Both the position numbers and the translations under genes were made by a program. The notes below the pieces were generated by a model. That model searched no databases, had not been told where the DNA came from, and saw nothing but the letters and a program-made list of their open reading frames with translations. Positions 23,909-32,855 of a DNA stretch of 64,000 nt are shown here, piece by piece. The stretch is from Oscillospiraceae bacterium (lineage in GTDB: Bacteria > Bacillota > Clostridia > Oscillospirales > Oscillospiraceae): positions 26,634 through 90,633 of the forward strand of contig JAFWGE010000029.1 in the NCBI GenBank assembly GCA_017512485.1, given 5' to 3'. Numbering within the stretch: position 1 is the first letter of the stretch; each line of letters opens with the position of its first letter.

Positions 23909-26900
23909 TGAAAAATGATCATCTGCCCCCGATGGGAGAAGTTTTTCACGGATTCGTCCCTGAAGAAGAGGCTGCATGTGTATGCGACGCTCTTGTGGCC
24001 GGAGCCGTAATATCAAAAGAAGACAGGGCGCTGACACTGACGCTTGAGTACGTCAGGACGGACAGCGCCCTTGCCGACGAGCTGTCCAGACAGTTGTGCG
24101 CGTACTACGGGCTCAACAGGGCTGAGATAATCCTGGTCCGTCCGGAGAACGAAAACGCCCCCGCGGCACTGGAGGAGAGCGCGGACGCGGGACAGGATAC
24201 CGGTCCCGCCCCGGGACCGGGACCGGAAGACAATAATGTCGCGGACGTGGAAACAGAGGTCAGAGAGGGCGCGTTCGAAGCGACGGAGCGCATCAGACGC
24301 GAAGAGCTGAAAAAGATGCTGGAGGACCAGAAAAAGAGCCAGGGTTTTCGCGCGTCGCTGCTGTACGGCAGCGCGTTTAAAACGAAGCCCGTACCGATGT
24401 CACAGCTGGACATGGACACGGGCTGGACGGCCGTTCAGGGAGAAGTTTTCTCTGTAAACAATAAAGAGTTCAAGAACAGAGGGGCGGTGGTGGTCAATTT
24501 TGAAATGACCGATTATACCGGTTCCGTCCGGGTGTCCAAATACATGGAGGTAAAGGACGCCGAGACTCTTATCGACGCCCTTAAGGTCGGGGCCTGCCTG
24601 AAAGTCAGGGGCAGGATGACGCTGAATAAATACGATAATGAGCCGGTTTTGGAACCGGCTGCGGTAATGACGGCGGAGAGGGAAACACGGTCAGAAACTT
24701 GTTCCGAACCGCGGGTGGAACTCCATCTGCACACGCAGATGTCGGCCATGGACGCGCTTACGGATACCGGAGAGGTCATCAAGCTGGCCGCGTCATGGGG
24801 ACAGAAAGCTATAGCGATCACTGATCACGGGGTTGCCCAGTCTTTTCCCGACGCCATGAAGGCAGGGAAAAAGCACGGGGTAAAAATAATCTACGGTGTC
24901 GAGGGCTACATGGTAGAGGCGCCCTTCGTGCGATTCGGGGCGAGCGGGCCCATGGATCAGGAGATAGCCGCCTTTGACGTGGAGACCACAGGACTTGACC
25001 CGGCAGAGGACAGGATAATAGAGTACGGCGCGGTAATTTTCAGGGGCAGCGAGATAGTTGACAGGTTCAGCTCATTCGCAGATCCCGGGAAGAAACTTCC
25101 CAAGGAGATAGTCGATCTTACCGGTATAACCGATTCGATGCTTGAAGACGCCCCTTCCCAGTCCGACGCACTGAGGGCGTTCCTTGAATTCGTTGGGGAC
25201 AGGCCGCTTGCCGCCCATAACGCACAGTTCGACGTGGACTTTCTTCGAAGGACCTGCGACAGGGAGGGTATTTCATTCGACCCCGGATATCTGGATACCC
25301 TCACCCTGGCCCAATCCATGATCCCCGGGCTTGCCCATTACACCCTCGACGGTGTGGCTTCCAGTCTCAAACTGCCTGATTTCAGGCACCACCGGGCAGT
25401 GGACGACGCGGAGGTGGTGGCGCAGATATCCAATGCCCTGTTCCTGAGGCTTGAGAAGGACGGGGTGGAGGACATTGCTGAGATCAATGACAGGGTAAAA
25501 CCCTCAAAGCAGACCCTCAGGACCTTGGGGAGGAATTCAAGGCATATTATCCTTCTTGCGGCGAATCAGCAGGGGCTGTACGATCTGTATCACCTTATAA
25601 GCCTGTCTCACCTGGAATATTTCCACAGATTTCCCCTGATGCCGAGGCACTGGATACAGAGACTGCGATCGGGACTTATCATAGGCAGCGCATGTGAGAG
25701 CGGGGAAGTCTTCCGTGCGGTGCTGTCCGGCGCGGGGGACGTCGAGATGAAGCGATTGGCTTCAATGTACGACTATCTGGAGATCCAGCCGATCTGCAAC
25801 AACGCCTTTTTGATAGACGAGGGCAAAGCCGCATCGGTGGAGCAACTCATGGATATGAACCGGCGTATAGTCAGCCTGGGAGAACAACTGGGGATCCCTG
25901 TTGCTGCTACCGGGGACGTACATTTTAAGGAGCCGCACGACGAGATATACCGCCGTATACTTTTGGCAGGGAAGGGTTTCAAGGACGCCGACAAGCCTAT
26001 GCCTCTCTATTTCAGGACCACGGCGGATATGCTGGAGCAGTTTGAATACTTGGGCGCAGAGAGGGCGCATCGCGTTGTGATCGACACCCCCAACGCCATA
26101 GCCGAAAGGTGCGAAGCTTTGAGGCCGGTGCCTACCGGGCTTTTTCCTCCCAAGATAGAAAACTCCAGGCAGGAACTGGAGGAAACTGTATGGAGCAGGG
26201 CAAAAGAACTGTACGGCGACCCGCTGCCCGATATAGTCAAAGCCCGGCTGGATGCGGAACTCACCGATATAATAGGGTGCAACTACGACGTTATCTACAT
26301 CAGCGCCTCCAGGCTGGTCCGCAGATCCAACGAGGCGGGGTATCTTGTGGGGTCCAGGGGTTCAGTGGGTTCTTCGTTGGTGGCGTTCATGCTGCAGATC
26401 ACGGAAGTAAACGCGCTTGGCCCGCATTACAGGTGCCCCGGGTGCAGAAACTCGGAATTCATTGATGATCCGCAGTATGGATGCGGTGCGGACCTGCCGG
26501 ACAAGCTGTGCCCCGTGTGCGGAGTAAAATATGATAAGGACGGGTTTTCCATCCCGTTCGAGACTTTCCTGGGATTCGGAGGCGGAAAGGTGCCGGATAT
26601 AGATCTCAACTTTTCCGGCGAGTATCAGGCCCAGGCCCATCGCAGCGTGGCGGACCTCTTTGGCGCGGACAAATGCTTTCGCGCCGGTACCATAGGCAAG
26701 CTCAAGGATAAGACCGCTTACGGGTTTGTAAAAAAGTATCTGGAGGAGAGAAACCTTACAATATCAAAAAGTGAGGAGAACCGTCTTGCCGCGGGCTGCT
26801 GCGGAGTGAAAAGGACTACCGGACAGCACCCGGGCGGAATAGTGGTTATCCCGTATGACAAGGAGATATATTTCTTCTGTCCTGTACAGCACCCGGCAGA

Positions 26901-28017
26901 CGATGAGAACAGCGATATAATAACCACCCATTTTGAATACCATTCCATGGAGGATAACCTGCTCAAGCTGGATATGCTGGGGCATGATGACCCCACAATG
27001 CTGAAGCTCATGGGGGATTCTACGGGAATAGACGTAAGGACCATCCCGCTTGACGATGAAAAGACTCTCAGCCTGTTCACGTCCTCCGAGGCCCTGGGAT
27101 ACGTTGACGACAAAGTCCTGGGTCCGACGGGTGCCACCGCCATACCGGAGTTTGGGACCGGATTTGTAAGAGGAATGCTGGAAGAGACAAAACCGTCTTC
27201 CTTTGAGGCTCTGCTCCGCATATCCGGGTTTTCACACGGAACGGACGTATGGCTGGGAAACGCCAGAGACTATCTTCTAAACGGTACCGCCACACTCAGA
27301 GAGCTGATAGGTTGCCGCGACGACATCATGCTCACACTCATAGCAAAGGGAATGCCCGACAGAGAGTCCTTTAATATAATGGAATCCGTGAGAAAAGGGC
27401 GCGGCCTTAAAGACGAGTGGATAGAACACATGAAGGCTGCCGGAGTGGACCAGTGGTATATAGACTCATGTCTTAAATGCAAGTATCTGTTTCCGAAAGC
27501 CCACGCCGCAGCTTACGTGATAATGGCGTTCAGGATCGCTTTTTTTAAGGTGCATTACCCGATCCATTTTTACGCGGCATATTTCAGTATCAGGGCAAAG
27601 GCTATGGATGCCGCCGTTATGTGTATGGGTATGGACAAGGTCCGTGAAAAACTCAAGGAGCTGTCCGCCAAAAACGACCTGAGCGGCGTTGAGAGCGATA
27701 TGGCGGTCACTCTGGAGGCCTGTTATGAATTCTATCTTCGAGGTATGACGTTTGCCACAATAGATATTTACAATTCTGAGGCAGACAGGTTCAGGATCCT
27801 GGACGACAGGACGCTCCTTCCCCCGTTCGATTCGGTTGCCGGGCTTGGAGGCAGCGCGGCGGAAGATATCGTGGCCAGCCGGAAAGGGATGAAATTTGTT
27901 TCGGTCGACGACTTCTCGTCGGTATGCACAAAGGTGACCAAAGCCCACATAGAGGGGCTGAAGCAGGTCGGGGCCCTGGACGGGCTGCCGCAGACCGCAC
28001 AGATATCGCTTTTTTGA
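23908..28017 (+). CDS. polC: DNA polymerase III alpha subunit, Gram-positive PolC type
   Basis: PolC is the leading-strand replicase of Firmicutes, with built-in proofreading. The 1369-residue protein shows, in order: an N-terminal domain (1-170), an OB fold (about 175-260), and a PHP domain (from about 270, VELHLHTQMSAMDALTDTGE and AIAITDHGVAQ). The PHP domain is split by a DEDD 3'-5' exonuclease (about 350-510; FDVETTGLDP, AHNAQFDVDFL, HHRAVDDAE). The polymerase core carries SRGSVGSSLVAFM (about 816), the zinc-type CPGC and CPVCG pairs (about 845-875) and the catalytic PDIDLNFSGEYQ (about 895). The duplex-binding and C-terminal domains complete it. Length is slightly below the B. subtilis form. 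A strong terminator follows. Confidence 0.97.
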   Translation: MKNDHLPPMGEVFHGFVPEEEAACVCDALVAGAVISKEDRALTLTLEYVRTDSALADELSRQLCAYYGLNRAEIILVRPENENAPAALEESADAGQDTGPAPGPGPEDNNVADVETEVREGAFEATERIRREELKKMLEDQKKSQGFRASLLYGSAFKTKPVPMSQLDMDTGWTAVQGEVFSVNNKEFKNRGAVVVNFEMTDYTGSVRVSKYMEVKDAETLIDALKVGACLKVRGRMTLNKYDNEPVLEPAAVMTAERETRSETCSEPRVELHLHTQMSAMDALTDTGEVIKLAASWGQKAIAITDHGVAQSFPDAMKAGKKHGVKIIYGVEGYMVEAPFVRFGASGPMDQEIAAFDVETTGLDPAEDRIIEYGAVIFRGSEIVDRFSSFADPGKKLPKEIVDLTGITDSMLEDAPSQSDALRAFLEFVGDRPLAAHNAQFDVDFLRRTCDREGISFDPGYLDTLTLAQSMIPGLAHYTLDGVASSLKLPDFRHHRAVDDAEVVAQISNALFLRLEKDGVEDIAEINDRVKPSKQTLRTLGRNSRHIILLAANQQGLYDLYHLISLSHLEYFHRFPLMPRHWIQRLRSGLIIGSACESGEVFRAVLSGAGDVEMKRLASMYDYLEIQPICNNAFLIDEGKAASVEQLMDMNRRIVSLGEQLGIPVAATGDVHFKEPHDEIYRRILLAGKGFKDADKPMPLYFRTTADMLEQFEYLGAERAHRVVIDTPNAIAERCEALRPVPTGLFPPKIENSRQELEETVWSRAKELYGDPLPDIVKARLDAELTDIIGCNYDVIYISASRLVRRSNEAGYLVGSRGSVGSSLVAFMLQITEVNALGPHYRCPGCRNSEFIDDPQYGCGADLPDKLCPVCGVKYDKDGFSIPFETFLGFGGGKVPDIDLNFSGEYQAQAHRSVADLFGADKCFRAGTIGKLKDKTAYGFVKKYLEERNLTISKSEENRLAAGCCGVKRTTGQHPGGIVVIPYDKEIYFFCPVQHPADDENSDIITTHFEYHSMEDNLLKLDMLGHDDPTMLKLMGDSTGIDVRTIPLDDEKTLSLFTSSEALGYVDDKVLGPTGATAIPEFGTGFVRGMLEETKPSSFEALLRISGFSHGTDVWLGNARDYLLNGTATLRELIGCRDDIMLTLIAKGMPDRESFNIMESVRKGRGLKDEWIEHMKAAGVDQWYIDSCLKCKYLFPKAHAAAYVIMAFRIAFFKVHYPIHFYAAYFSIRAKAMDAAVMCMGMDKVREKLKELSAKNDLSGVESDMAVTLEACYEFYLRGMTFATIDIYNSEADRFRILDDRTLLPPFDSVAGLGGSAAEDIVASRKGMKFVSVDDFSSVCTKVTKAHIEGLKQVGALDGLPQTAQISLF

Positions 28018-28091
28018 CGTACTGCCCGCCTTGGGATTCGGTCCGTGTGTCCGGAACGCAAGACGCAAGAAATGTATGAAATATATGAATA

Positions 28092-28128
28092 AGGGGCGCT
28101 TTCCCCAAAGCGGTGGGAAAGCGCCCCT
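28092..28128. terminator. Terminator after polC
   Basis: A perfect 14-bp stem, AGGGGCGCTTTCCC (28092-28105) with its complement (28115-28128), 9-base loop, then GTATCATTT. It can serve polC and the convergent NUDIX gene. The rest of 28018-28228 shows nothing else. Confidence 0.8.
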
Positions 28129-28228
28129 GTATCATTTAATTACAAAACCACACGGTATGCCGGCCGCGGCCGGGAATGCCGCCCGGAGAGAGTCGGCTGC
28201 ACGGCGAAGGGCAGGTTCGTCCAAAACC

Positions 28229-28675
28229 TCAAAGCGGTCGGGTGCCTGCCGGGGACTCCGGGGGCCGCTGCTTTGAAGTGAAATACCTGTTGGCTTCCTC
28301 AATGACCTTTCTGGTATTTTCGTAGGTCACGCGCTTTATCGCGTCTTCGTAGCTGAGCCAGAGTATCTCTGCGATCTCCTCAGGCTGGGCATGGGTACGG
28401 GAGTCGGCGCATCCGGCGGCGAAAAACACAACGTCCTTACGGACACCGTCGGGGAGCGTGTAGGAGATGACGTATCTGAAGGATGTGTCCAGATCGGCGA
28501 TTACTCCCGTCTCCTCGCGAATCTCCCGAAGCGCCGTCTCTGCCTCGGTTTCACCTTTTTCCATATGTCCCTTGGGCAGACCCCAGTGCCCCTTTTTTTG
28601 ACGGACTATCATGAACCGGCGCCCCTGATCCGTCATCCGGGAAACGACGGCTCCGCAGGATTTTTCGCGTATCAT
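28229..28675 (-). CDS. NUDIX hydrolase
   Basis: NUDIX enzymes cut nucleoside diphosphates linked to another moiety, such as dinucleoside polyphosphates, oxidised nucleotides or ADP-ribose. The 148-residue protein has a full Nudix box, GHMEKGETEAETALREIREETGV (written in parts: GHMEKGETEAETAL, then REIREETGV), at about residues 36-58. The residues KKGHWGLPKGHMEKGE resemble the bis(5'-nucleosyl)-tetraphosphatase (MutT/Ap4A) subgroup, so Ap4A hydrolase is a reasonable guess; the substrate is not certain. A GAGGGGG sequence precedes the ATG. It follows the MATE gene on the same strand after 129 bases. Confidence 0.88.
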   Translation of the reverse strand: MIREKSCGAVVSRMTDQGRRFMIVRQKKGHWGLPKGHMEKGETEAETALREIREETGVIADLDTSFRYVISYTLPDGVRKDVVFFAAGCADSRTHAQPEEIAEILWLSYEDAIKRVTYENTRKVIEEANRYFTSKQRPPESPAGTRPL

Positions 28676-28804
28676 ATATAAGCCCCCTCTTCATACGGTT
28701 TGGATCGAGCGATCATTCATATGGCAGCAGTATATCATACAGGAGTATCGTTGGCCAGTTGGATTTGCGGGCGAGACGGTGAGCCTGTTTTGAGATCAAA
28801 GACG

Positions 28805-30190
28805 CTATGCGGGAGGTCCGGCCTGCCCGGCTTCGGTCCCGGTCCTCATTTTTCTCCATATAACGCGATACATGGTCGTAAAGCTGGCTGTTCCGCCCAC
28901 GAGTTGGCTGATGAACTCTGCCCAGAACACCCCGTTGACCCCGAGGCCTATCCCAGGCAGCAGCAGCGTCATAGGGGCCACGAGGACGACTTTTCTCAGC
29001 ATGGAGAAAAACAGGGCGTGTTTGGGATAGTTCAGGGCTACAAACGTGGACTGCCCGGTATTCTGCAGAGCCATGAACGGAAAAGCGCCGAAGAAAATGC
29101 GGGCGCACTTTCCCGTGAGCCTGATCAGTTCGGGATCAGAGGTGAAAATGCCTGCCAGGCGATCGGGTATCAGCAGAGCCAGCACCCAGGCTATGATATT
29201 TATGGCAAGTCCTCCGAAAAACGTAAAACGTATACTTTCGGATACACGGGGATACAGCTTTGCCCCGTAGTTGTAGCTCATTACGCTCTGGCCCGCCGCG
29301 GTTAGGCCGCTGACGGGCAGGCTCATGACCTCCCGAAGCGAGTTAATAAGCCCCATGGCGCCTACGTATAGGGTACTCAGCGGGCCGCCCCAGCTTTTGA
29401 GCATGATGTTCACAAGGGCCTGGGTAAGGCTGTTGGTCACCTTGAAGGTGAATCCCGTGACGCCCAATTTGAAGATATCCAACAGGTAACTCCGGTTGAT
29501 GTGCAGCCTGCGCAGTCTCAGCGGCGGCTTGCTGCCGCACAGGAAGCGCAGAGCCCATACCGCGCCCGCCGTCTGGGAGATGACGGTGGCGGCGGCGGCG
29601 CCCCGCACGCCCATGTTGAATACGTATATGAACAGTGGGTCCAGCAGGATGTTCAGCGCCGCCCCGATGAGTACGGTCATCATCCCCACCCTGGGGAAGC
29701 CCTGGGAATTTATGAAGGAGTTCATGCCCAGACTTATGAGTACGGGAATGGTGCCGGCGACATAGATACGAAAATAGCTCAGGGCAACGGGGAGGGTCTC
29801 CTCGTCTCCGCCCAGCAGGCGCAGCGTGACAGGGGCTGTAAGAAACAGCGTTACGGTGAGGAACGCGCCGATGGAGAGCAGGGCTGTGAAGGCGGTGCTC
29901 ATAATGTCTTCGGCTTTTTTGAGGTCTCCCTGGCCTCTGGCTATTGTGGAGAGGGTGGAGCCTCCGGTGCTGCACAGGTTGGCAAAGGCGCCTATAAGGG
30001 TTATTAGGGGGAAAGACAAGCCAAGGCCTGACAGAGCCAGGGTCCCGCCCTGGGGCATGTGGCCTATGTACATGCGGTCCACAATGTTGTAGAGCACGTG
30101 TACGAACTCGGCCAGAATTATGGGAAGCCCCAATCTTATTATAATACGTGAGACCTTTCCCTGAGAGAAATCGCTTTTTTCGGCGGGCAT
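28805..30190 (-). CDS. MATE family efflux transporter
   Basis: This 461-residue membrane protein belongs to the multidrug and toxin extrusion family, which export cationic compounds using Na+ or H+. It opens with KVSRIIIRLGLPIILAEFVH, followed by NIVDRMYIGHMPQGGTLAL, a typical first helix and loop. About twelve hydrophobic segments in two similar halves follow. GMNSFINSQGFPRVGM and the second-half NYGAKLYPRV and ALNYPKHALFF are family-like. The NorM/DinF subgroups cannot be told apart by eye and the substrate is unknown. It has its own long leader with an extended -10 promoter and a GC-rich hairpin. Confidence 0.9.
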   Translation of the reverse strand: MPAEKSDFSQGKVSRIIIRLGLPIILAEFVHVLYNIVDRMYIGHMPQGGTLALSGLGLSFPLITLIGAFANLCSTGGSTLSTIARGQGDLKKAEDIMSTAFTALLSIGAFLTVTLFLTAPVTLRLLGGDEETLPVALSYFRIYVAGTIPVLISLGMNSFINSQGFPRVGMMTVLIGAALNILLDPLFIYVFNMGVRGAAAATVISQTAGAVWALRFLCGSKPPLRLRRLHINRSYLLDIFKLGVTGFTFKVTNSLTQALVNIMLKSWGGPLSTLYVGAMGLINSLREVMSLPVSGLTAAGQSVMSYNYGAKLYPRVSESIRFTFFGGLAINIIAWVLALLIPDRLAGIFTSDPELIRLTGKCARIFFGAFPFMALQNTGQSTFVALNYPKHALFFSMLRKVVLVAPMTLLLPGIGLGVNGVFWAEFISQLVGGTASFTTMYRVIWRKMRTGTEAGQAGPPA

Positions 30191-30228
30191 GACCGGCCCT
30201 CTTTTCTGCCTGGATTTGACTGTTGCGC

Positions 30229-30252
30229 CACCCCGCGGAAACCGCGGGGGTG
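30229..30252 (-). repeat. GC-rich hairpin in the MATE leader
   Basis: CACCCCGCGG (30229-30238) pairs with CCGCGGGGGTG (30242-30252) around AAA with one bulged base. No T run follows on the minus strand, so it is not a standard terminator. It lies about 40 bases before the MATE start. Confidence 0.45.
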
Positions 30253-30326
30253 ATCTTATGATATAACGATCTCTACGCCGATCGCAGCGTGGGGCTGTGC
30301 GGCCGGGAGAATAATATACTGTTACT

Positions 30327-30332
30327 ATTATA
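30327..30332 (-). promoter_or_regulatory. Candidate extended -10 promoter for the MATE gene
   Basis: TGGTATAAT on the minus strand (TATAAT at 30332-30327). The -35 is poor, as allowed for extended -10 promoters. Confidence 0.4.
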
Positions 30333-30511
30333 CCACATAATTACAACATGTGCCTGACGGCTTGGATCCTGCGCGGGGGTTTATTATAAGACATACAGAA
30401 TAACAGTTCCCCTCGAAGTCCCTGATATGAGGGAGGGGGAGCGTCTGCACATCGCAGCGACCCGCTGAACAGTTCTGCCGGACTGTATCCATACAGCCTT
30501 TTCATGAAAAA

Positions 30512-30549
30512 CCCCCTCTCTCCATTACCTTTACCGGGAGAGGGGGCGT
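30512..30549. terminator. Terminator after ksgA
   Basis: CCCCCTCTC (30512-30520) pairs with GAGAGGGGG (30538-30546). T-runs flank it on both strands: TTTTTCATG on the minus side and CGTTTTAT on the plus side. Confidence 0.75.
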
Positions 30550-30591
30550 TTTATGCTATAAGATCCGCGCGTTTCTCCGCCGGGAAGTTCC

Positions 30592-31455
30592 TCAGCGGCG
30601 GAGCGCCGTCTCCAGAGCCCCGGACAGCCGCGCGAAATCTTCCACGGAGAGTTTCTCTCCGCGAATGCTCCTGTCTATTCCCAAAGCGTCCAGAGCGGCT
30701 CCCACGCGCTCCTTCGGCAGTTCCGGGAAGCCGGAAGAGAGGGAGTTGAACAGCGTCTTCCGCCTCTGGGCGAAAGCTGCGCGGACGGTGCGGAAGAACA
30801 GCTCCTCCATATCGGGATCTACAGCCCGCCGGGAACGCCTGTCCAGCCTTATTACGGCGGAATCCACCTTCGGGGAGGGCCGGAAACATCCAGCGGGTAC
30901 GGTAAAAAGCATTTTCGCATGGGAGTAGAACTGGGTGAATATCGTTATCGCCCCGCACCGGGTATCTCCGGGAGGAGCGCACAGACGTACTGCGACCTCT
31001 TTCTGGACCATGAGGGTCATGGTCTCAAAAGCTCCGCTGGACAGGAGCTTCGTGATGACAGGCGTCGTTATGTTGTACGGAAGGTTTGAACATACCGCGG
31101 CCCTGAGACCCGCGAAGCGTTCACGGCAAAGATCTCCAAGATCGAGCTCCATTGCGTCTGCCTGCAGGATCTCCACGTTGTCGCGGTCTGAGAGCGTGTA
31201 TTCCAGAACAGGGATCAGTCTGCGGTCAAGTTCGACACACAGGACCCTGGACGTAGCGGCGGATAGTTCCCGGGTCAGGCATCCGGCTCCGGGGCCGATC
31301 TCCAGCACGGCAAAGCCCTTGTCCAGACCGGAGCCCTCCAGCATTTTTTCCGTTACCCATCCCGCAACCAGAAAGTTCTGGCCCAGGGCTTTTGAAAAAG
31401 AGAAGCCGAATCTCCCGAGAACAGCGGAGAGTTCGGAGGCGTTGCAAAGATCCAT
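30592..31455 (-). CDS. ksgA: 16S rRNA dimethyladenosine transferase
   Basis: KsgA (RsmA) dimethylates two adjacent adenosines near the 3' end of 16S rRNA and acts late in 30S assembly. The protein is about 287 residues. Motifs are KALGQNFL, the SAM-binding VLEIGPGAGCLTREL, VELDRRLIPVLE and the catalytic NLPYNITTPVI. The C-terminal domain includes CFRPSPKVDSAVIRL and FAQRRKTLFNSL. The start MDLCNASE at 31455 fits better than an upstream ATG (31476), which has no ribosome binding site. It is separate from the G5-3D gene upstream by a terminator, although the two are often neighbours in Firmicutes. Confidence 0.95.
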   Translation of the reverse strand: MDLCNASELSAVLGRFGFSFSKALGQNFLVAGWVTEKMLEGSGLDKGFAVLEIGPGAGCLTRELSAATSRVLCVELDRRLIPVLEYTLSDRDNVEILQADAMELDLGDLCRERFAGLRAAVCSNLPYNITTPVITKLLSSGAFETMTLMVQKEVAVRLCAPPGDTRCGAITIFTQFYSHAKMLFTVPAGCFRPSPKVDSAVIRLDRRSRRAVDPDMEELFFRTVRAAFAQRRKTLFNSLSSGFPELPKERVGAALDALGIDRSIRGEKLSVEDFARLSGALETALRR

Positions 31456-31552
31456 ACGGTGCTGCCTTTCATGCACGGCGCGATCATACGCAAACGGGAC
31501 GGCGGTATGTCGGCGCTGCAGTTAACGGTTATTGAAGGGGTCCGGGGTACTG

Positions 31553-31586
31553 AAAAAATCCGGCCCGATGAACGTCATCGGGCCGG
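31553..31586 (-). terminator. Terminator of the G5-3D gene
   Basis: CCGGCCCGATG (31560-31570) pairs with CATCGGGCCGG (31576-31586). On the minus strand it runs into ATTTTTTCA, a strong intrinsic terminator. Confidence 0.88.
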
Positions 31587-31601
31587 CAATGATCTGTCGT
31601 G

Positions 31602-32486
31602 TCAGGCAAGGATATATGCTATGCAGTTCCTTCTTCCAAAGCCCAGCGCCTGCGAATGCGTCTCAAAGAACAGGTCCACACGGCACCCGTTGATAGCGCC
31701 GCCGCAGTCCTCCGCGCAGGCATATCCGTATGTGAAACTGCCGTCAGCGGCCACGATGTACAGCCTGGTGCCGTAGGGGATTATGCTGGGATCCACGGCT
31801 ATGGTGCCGTAGCGGGCTACCGTGCCGGTGGCTGTGCGCCCGCTGGCATAGGGGCCGCAGCAGATGCTGCATGCGCAGTACGCGGTGGCGTTGCAGTTTA
31901 TGGCCCCAAGGACCTGCAGCGATTGTCCGTCGACGTTTACCATCATCGCTCCGGTGCTCTCATCAAAAGAGCTGATGCTGAACCCGGTGCTGTATGAGCT
32001 CATACGGCTCTCTCCGGTGCCGCGAAGCACAACGGCGTCTTCGGCGTAACTGACCTGCTCGCGCTCCAGCTCAATCCTGGACGTCCCTTCGGGAGTCTGT
32101 ACATCCGCGACTTCTACGCTGAACACCGCGTTCTGTCCGGCGGATATGGTCATCTCCTGGCCTAAAGGCAGATATGCGGAATCGACGTATTCCGTATGGC
32201 AGGGGATCTCCTCGTTTTCGTAGTGGATGTTAGTGTACTGCTTTGTAATAACGACAGTCTCCTGTACGGTGCTGACGGGTCTTGCCCTTGTAAGCTGGTA
32301 TGGCTCGAAAAAGACCTCTTCAGCGGCCAGTTCCGCAACTTCGTCCGTGGTAGCCATTACTTCTTCCTGGGGAAACAGTACGAAAACTCCCACAGTTATT
32401 GCGGCCAGTGTAATACATGCAGCGATTGCCCGAAGGGCTTTCCGGGCCTTGCCGGAACGGGGCTGCTTTTTGCCGTGATTTGACAT
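31602..32486 (-). CDS. Exported G5 and 3D domain protein (cell-wall associated)
   Basis: The 294-residue protein has a membrane anchor or signal segment (ALRAIAACITLAAITVGVFVLF, in parts: AIAACITLAAITV) after a basic N-terminus. A G5-like domain follows (about 75-160: YTNIHYENEEIPCHTEYVDS and further strands). The C-terminal 3D domain has three conserved aspartates, in GTIAVDPSIIPYG, AEDCGGAINGCRVDLFF and neighbouring residues. 3D domains occur in YabE/YocH/Rpf-like proteins that act on peptidoglycan, and in lytic transglycosylases. So a wall-remodelling role is likely but unproven. In Firmicutes it commonly neighbours ksgA, as here. ATG 32486 has GGAGG upstream; a second ATG 12 bases earlier would sit inside that site. 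Confidence 0.88.
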   Translation of the reverse strand: MSNHGKKQPRSGKARKALRAIAACITLAAITVGVFVLFPQEEVMATTDEVAELAAEEVFFEPYQLTRARPVSTVQETVVITKQYTNIHYENEEIPCHTEYVDSAYLPLGQEMTISAGQNAVFSVEVADVQTPEGTSRIELEREQVSYAEDAVVLRGTGESRMSSYSTGFSISSFDESTGAMMVNVDGQSLQVLGAINCNATAYCACSICCGPYASGRTATGTVARYGTIAVDPSIIPYGTRLYIVAADGSFTYGYACAEDCGGAINGCRVDLFFETHSQALGFGRRNCIAYILA

Positions 32487-32497
32487 ATATTCCTCCA

Positions 32498-32611
32498 CGT
32501 AAGATTACAAATAGTATAGAGATGTTATGTAAATCTATTCGATATTATAATGCGTACGACAGTATTAAAAAGCGGATGTTACCTGTCGTAATTTTTTGTA
32601 ATCTTCTTACG
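32498..32611 (-). promoter_or_regulatory. Long-range stem in the G5-3D leader
   Basis: The transcript begins with the complement of 32595-32611 and ends, just before GGAGG, with the complement of 32498-32511. The two arms (CGTAAG-AAGATTACAAA and TTTGTAATCTTACG) pair over 14 bp with a 3-base bulge, enclosing an AT-rich loop of about 80 bases. This would hold the ribosome binding site beside a closed stem. It does not fit the c-di-AMP (ydaO) riboswitch. Confidence 0.5.
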
Positions 32612-32618
32612 GGGAAGT

Positions 32619-32647
32619 ATTCTAACACTCAGCCCCACTTTTGTCAA
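32619..32647 (-). promoter_or_regulatory. Sigma-A promoter of the G5-3D gene
   Basis: On the minus strand TTGACA (32647-32642), 17-base spacer, TAGAAT (32624-32619). Near-consensus; the start of transcription is about 125 bases from the ATG. Confidence 0.82.
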
Positions 32648-32711
32648 GCTTTTGTTGCCGCAGGCGACTTTTGTCCCCCACTATGGCCGCGGTTTGCGGA
32701 CAGTAAAGCAG

Positions 32712-32745
32712 ATCCGCCCGGCTCCCTCAAGAGAGCCGGGCGGAT
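32712..32745. terminator. Stem-loop after the acyl-CoA synthetase gene
   Basis: ATCCGCCCGGCTC (32712-32724) pairs with GAGCCGGGCGGAT (32733-32745), a perfect 13-bp stem with an 8-base loop. T-runs are weak, so termination is likely but not certain. Confidence 0.6.
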
Positions 32746-32855
32746 ACAGGTTACAAAACAGTGTAAATAGATTTTTGAAAAAACCACACTATTTTGATTA
32801 CAATTTGTCAATACATACACTATGTATGAGGCAGATAAGCCGTATAAGAGAGGCC

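Larger units (their letters stand above)
30191..30591. other. Leader of the MATE gene and ksgA downstream region
   Basis: About 400 bases without a gene. It holds a hairpin at 30229-30252 (CACCCCGCGG, AAA loop, one bulge) in the MATE leader, an extended -10 promoter near 30327, and the ksgA terminator at 30512-30549. The stretch 30340-30500 shows nothing further. Confidence 0.5.

Noticed and set aside
32585-32603. WalR-type TGTAAT-N5-TGTAAT site near the G5-3D promoter
   Set aside because: The two half-sites are CGTAAT and TGTAAT with 4 bases between them, so spacing and one base are wrong.
32487-32612. c-di-AMP (ydaO) riboswitch in the G5-3D leader
   Set aside because: The leader is AT-rich and lacks the conserved G-rich pseudoknot and core motifs; only a long-range stem is visible.
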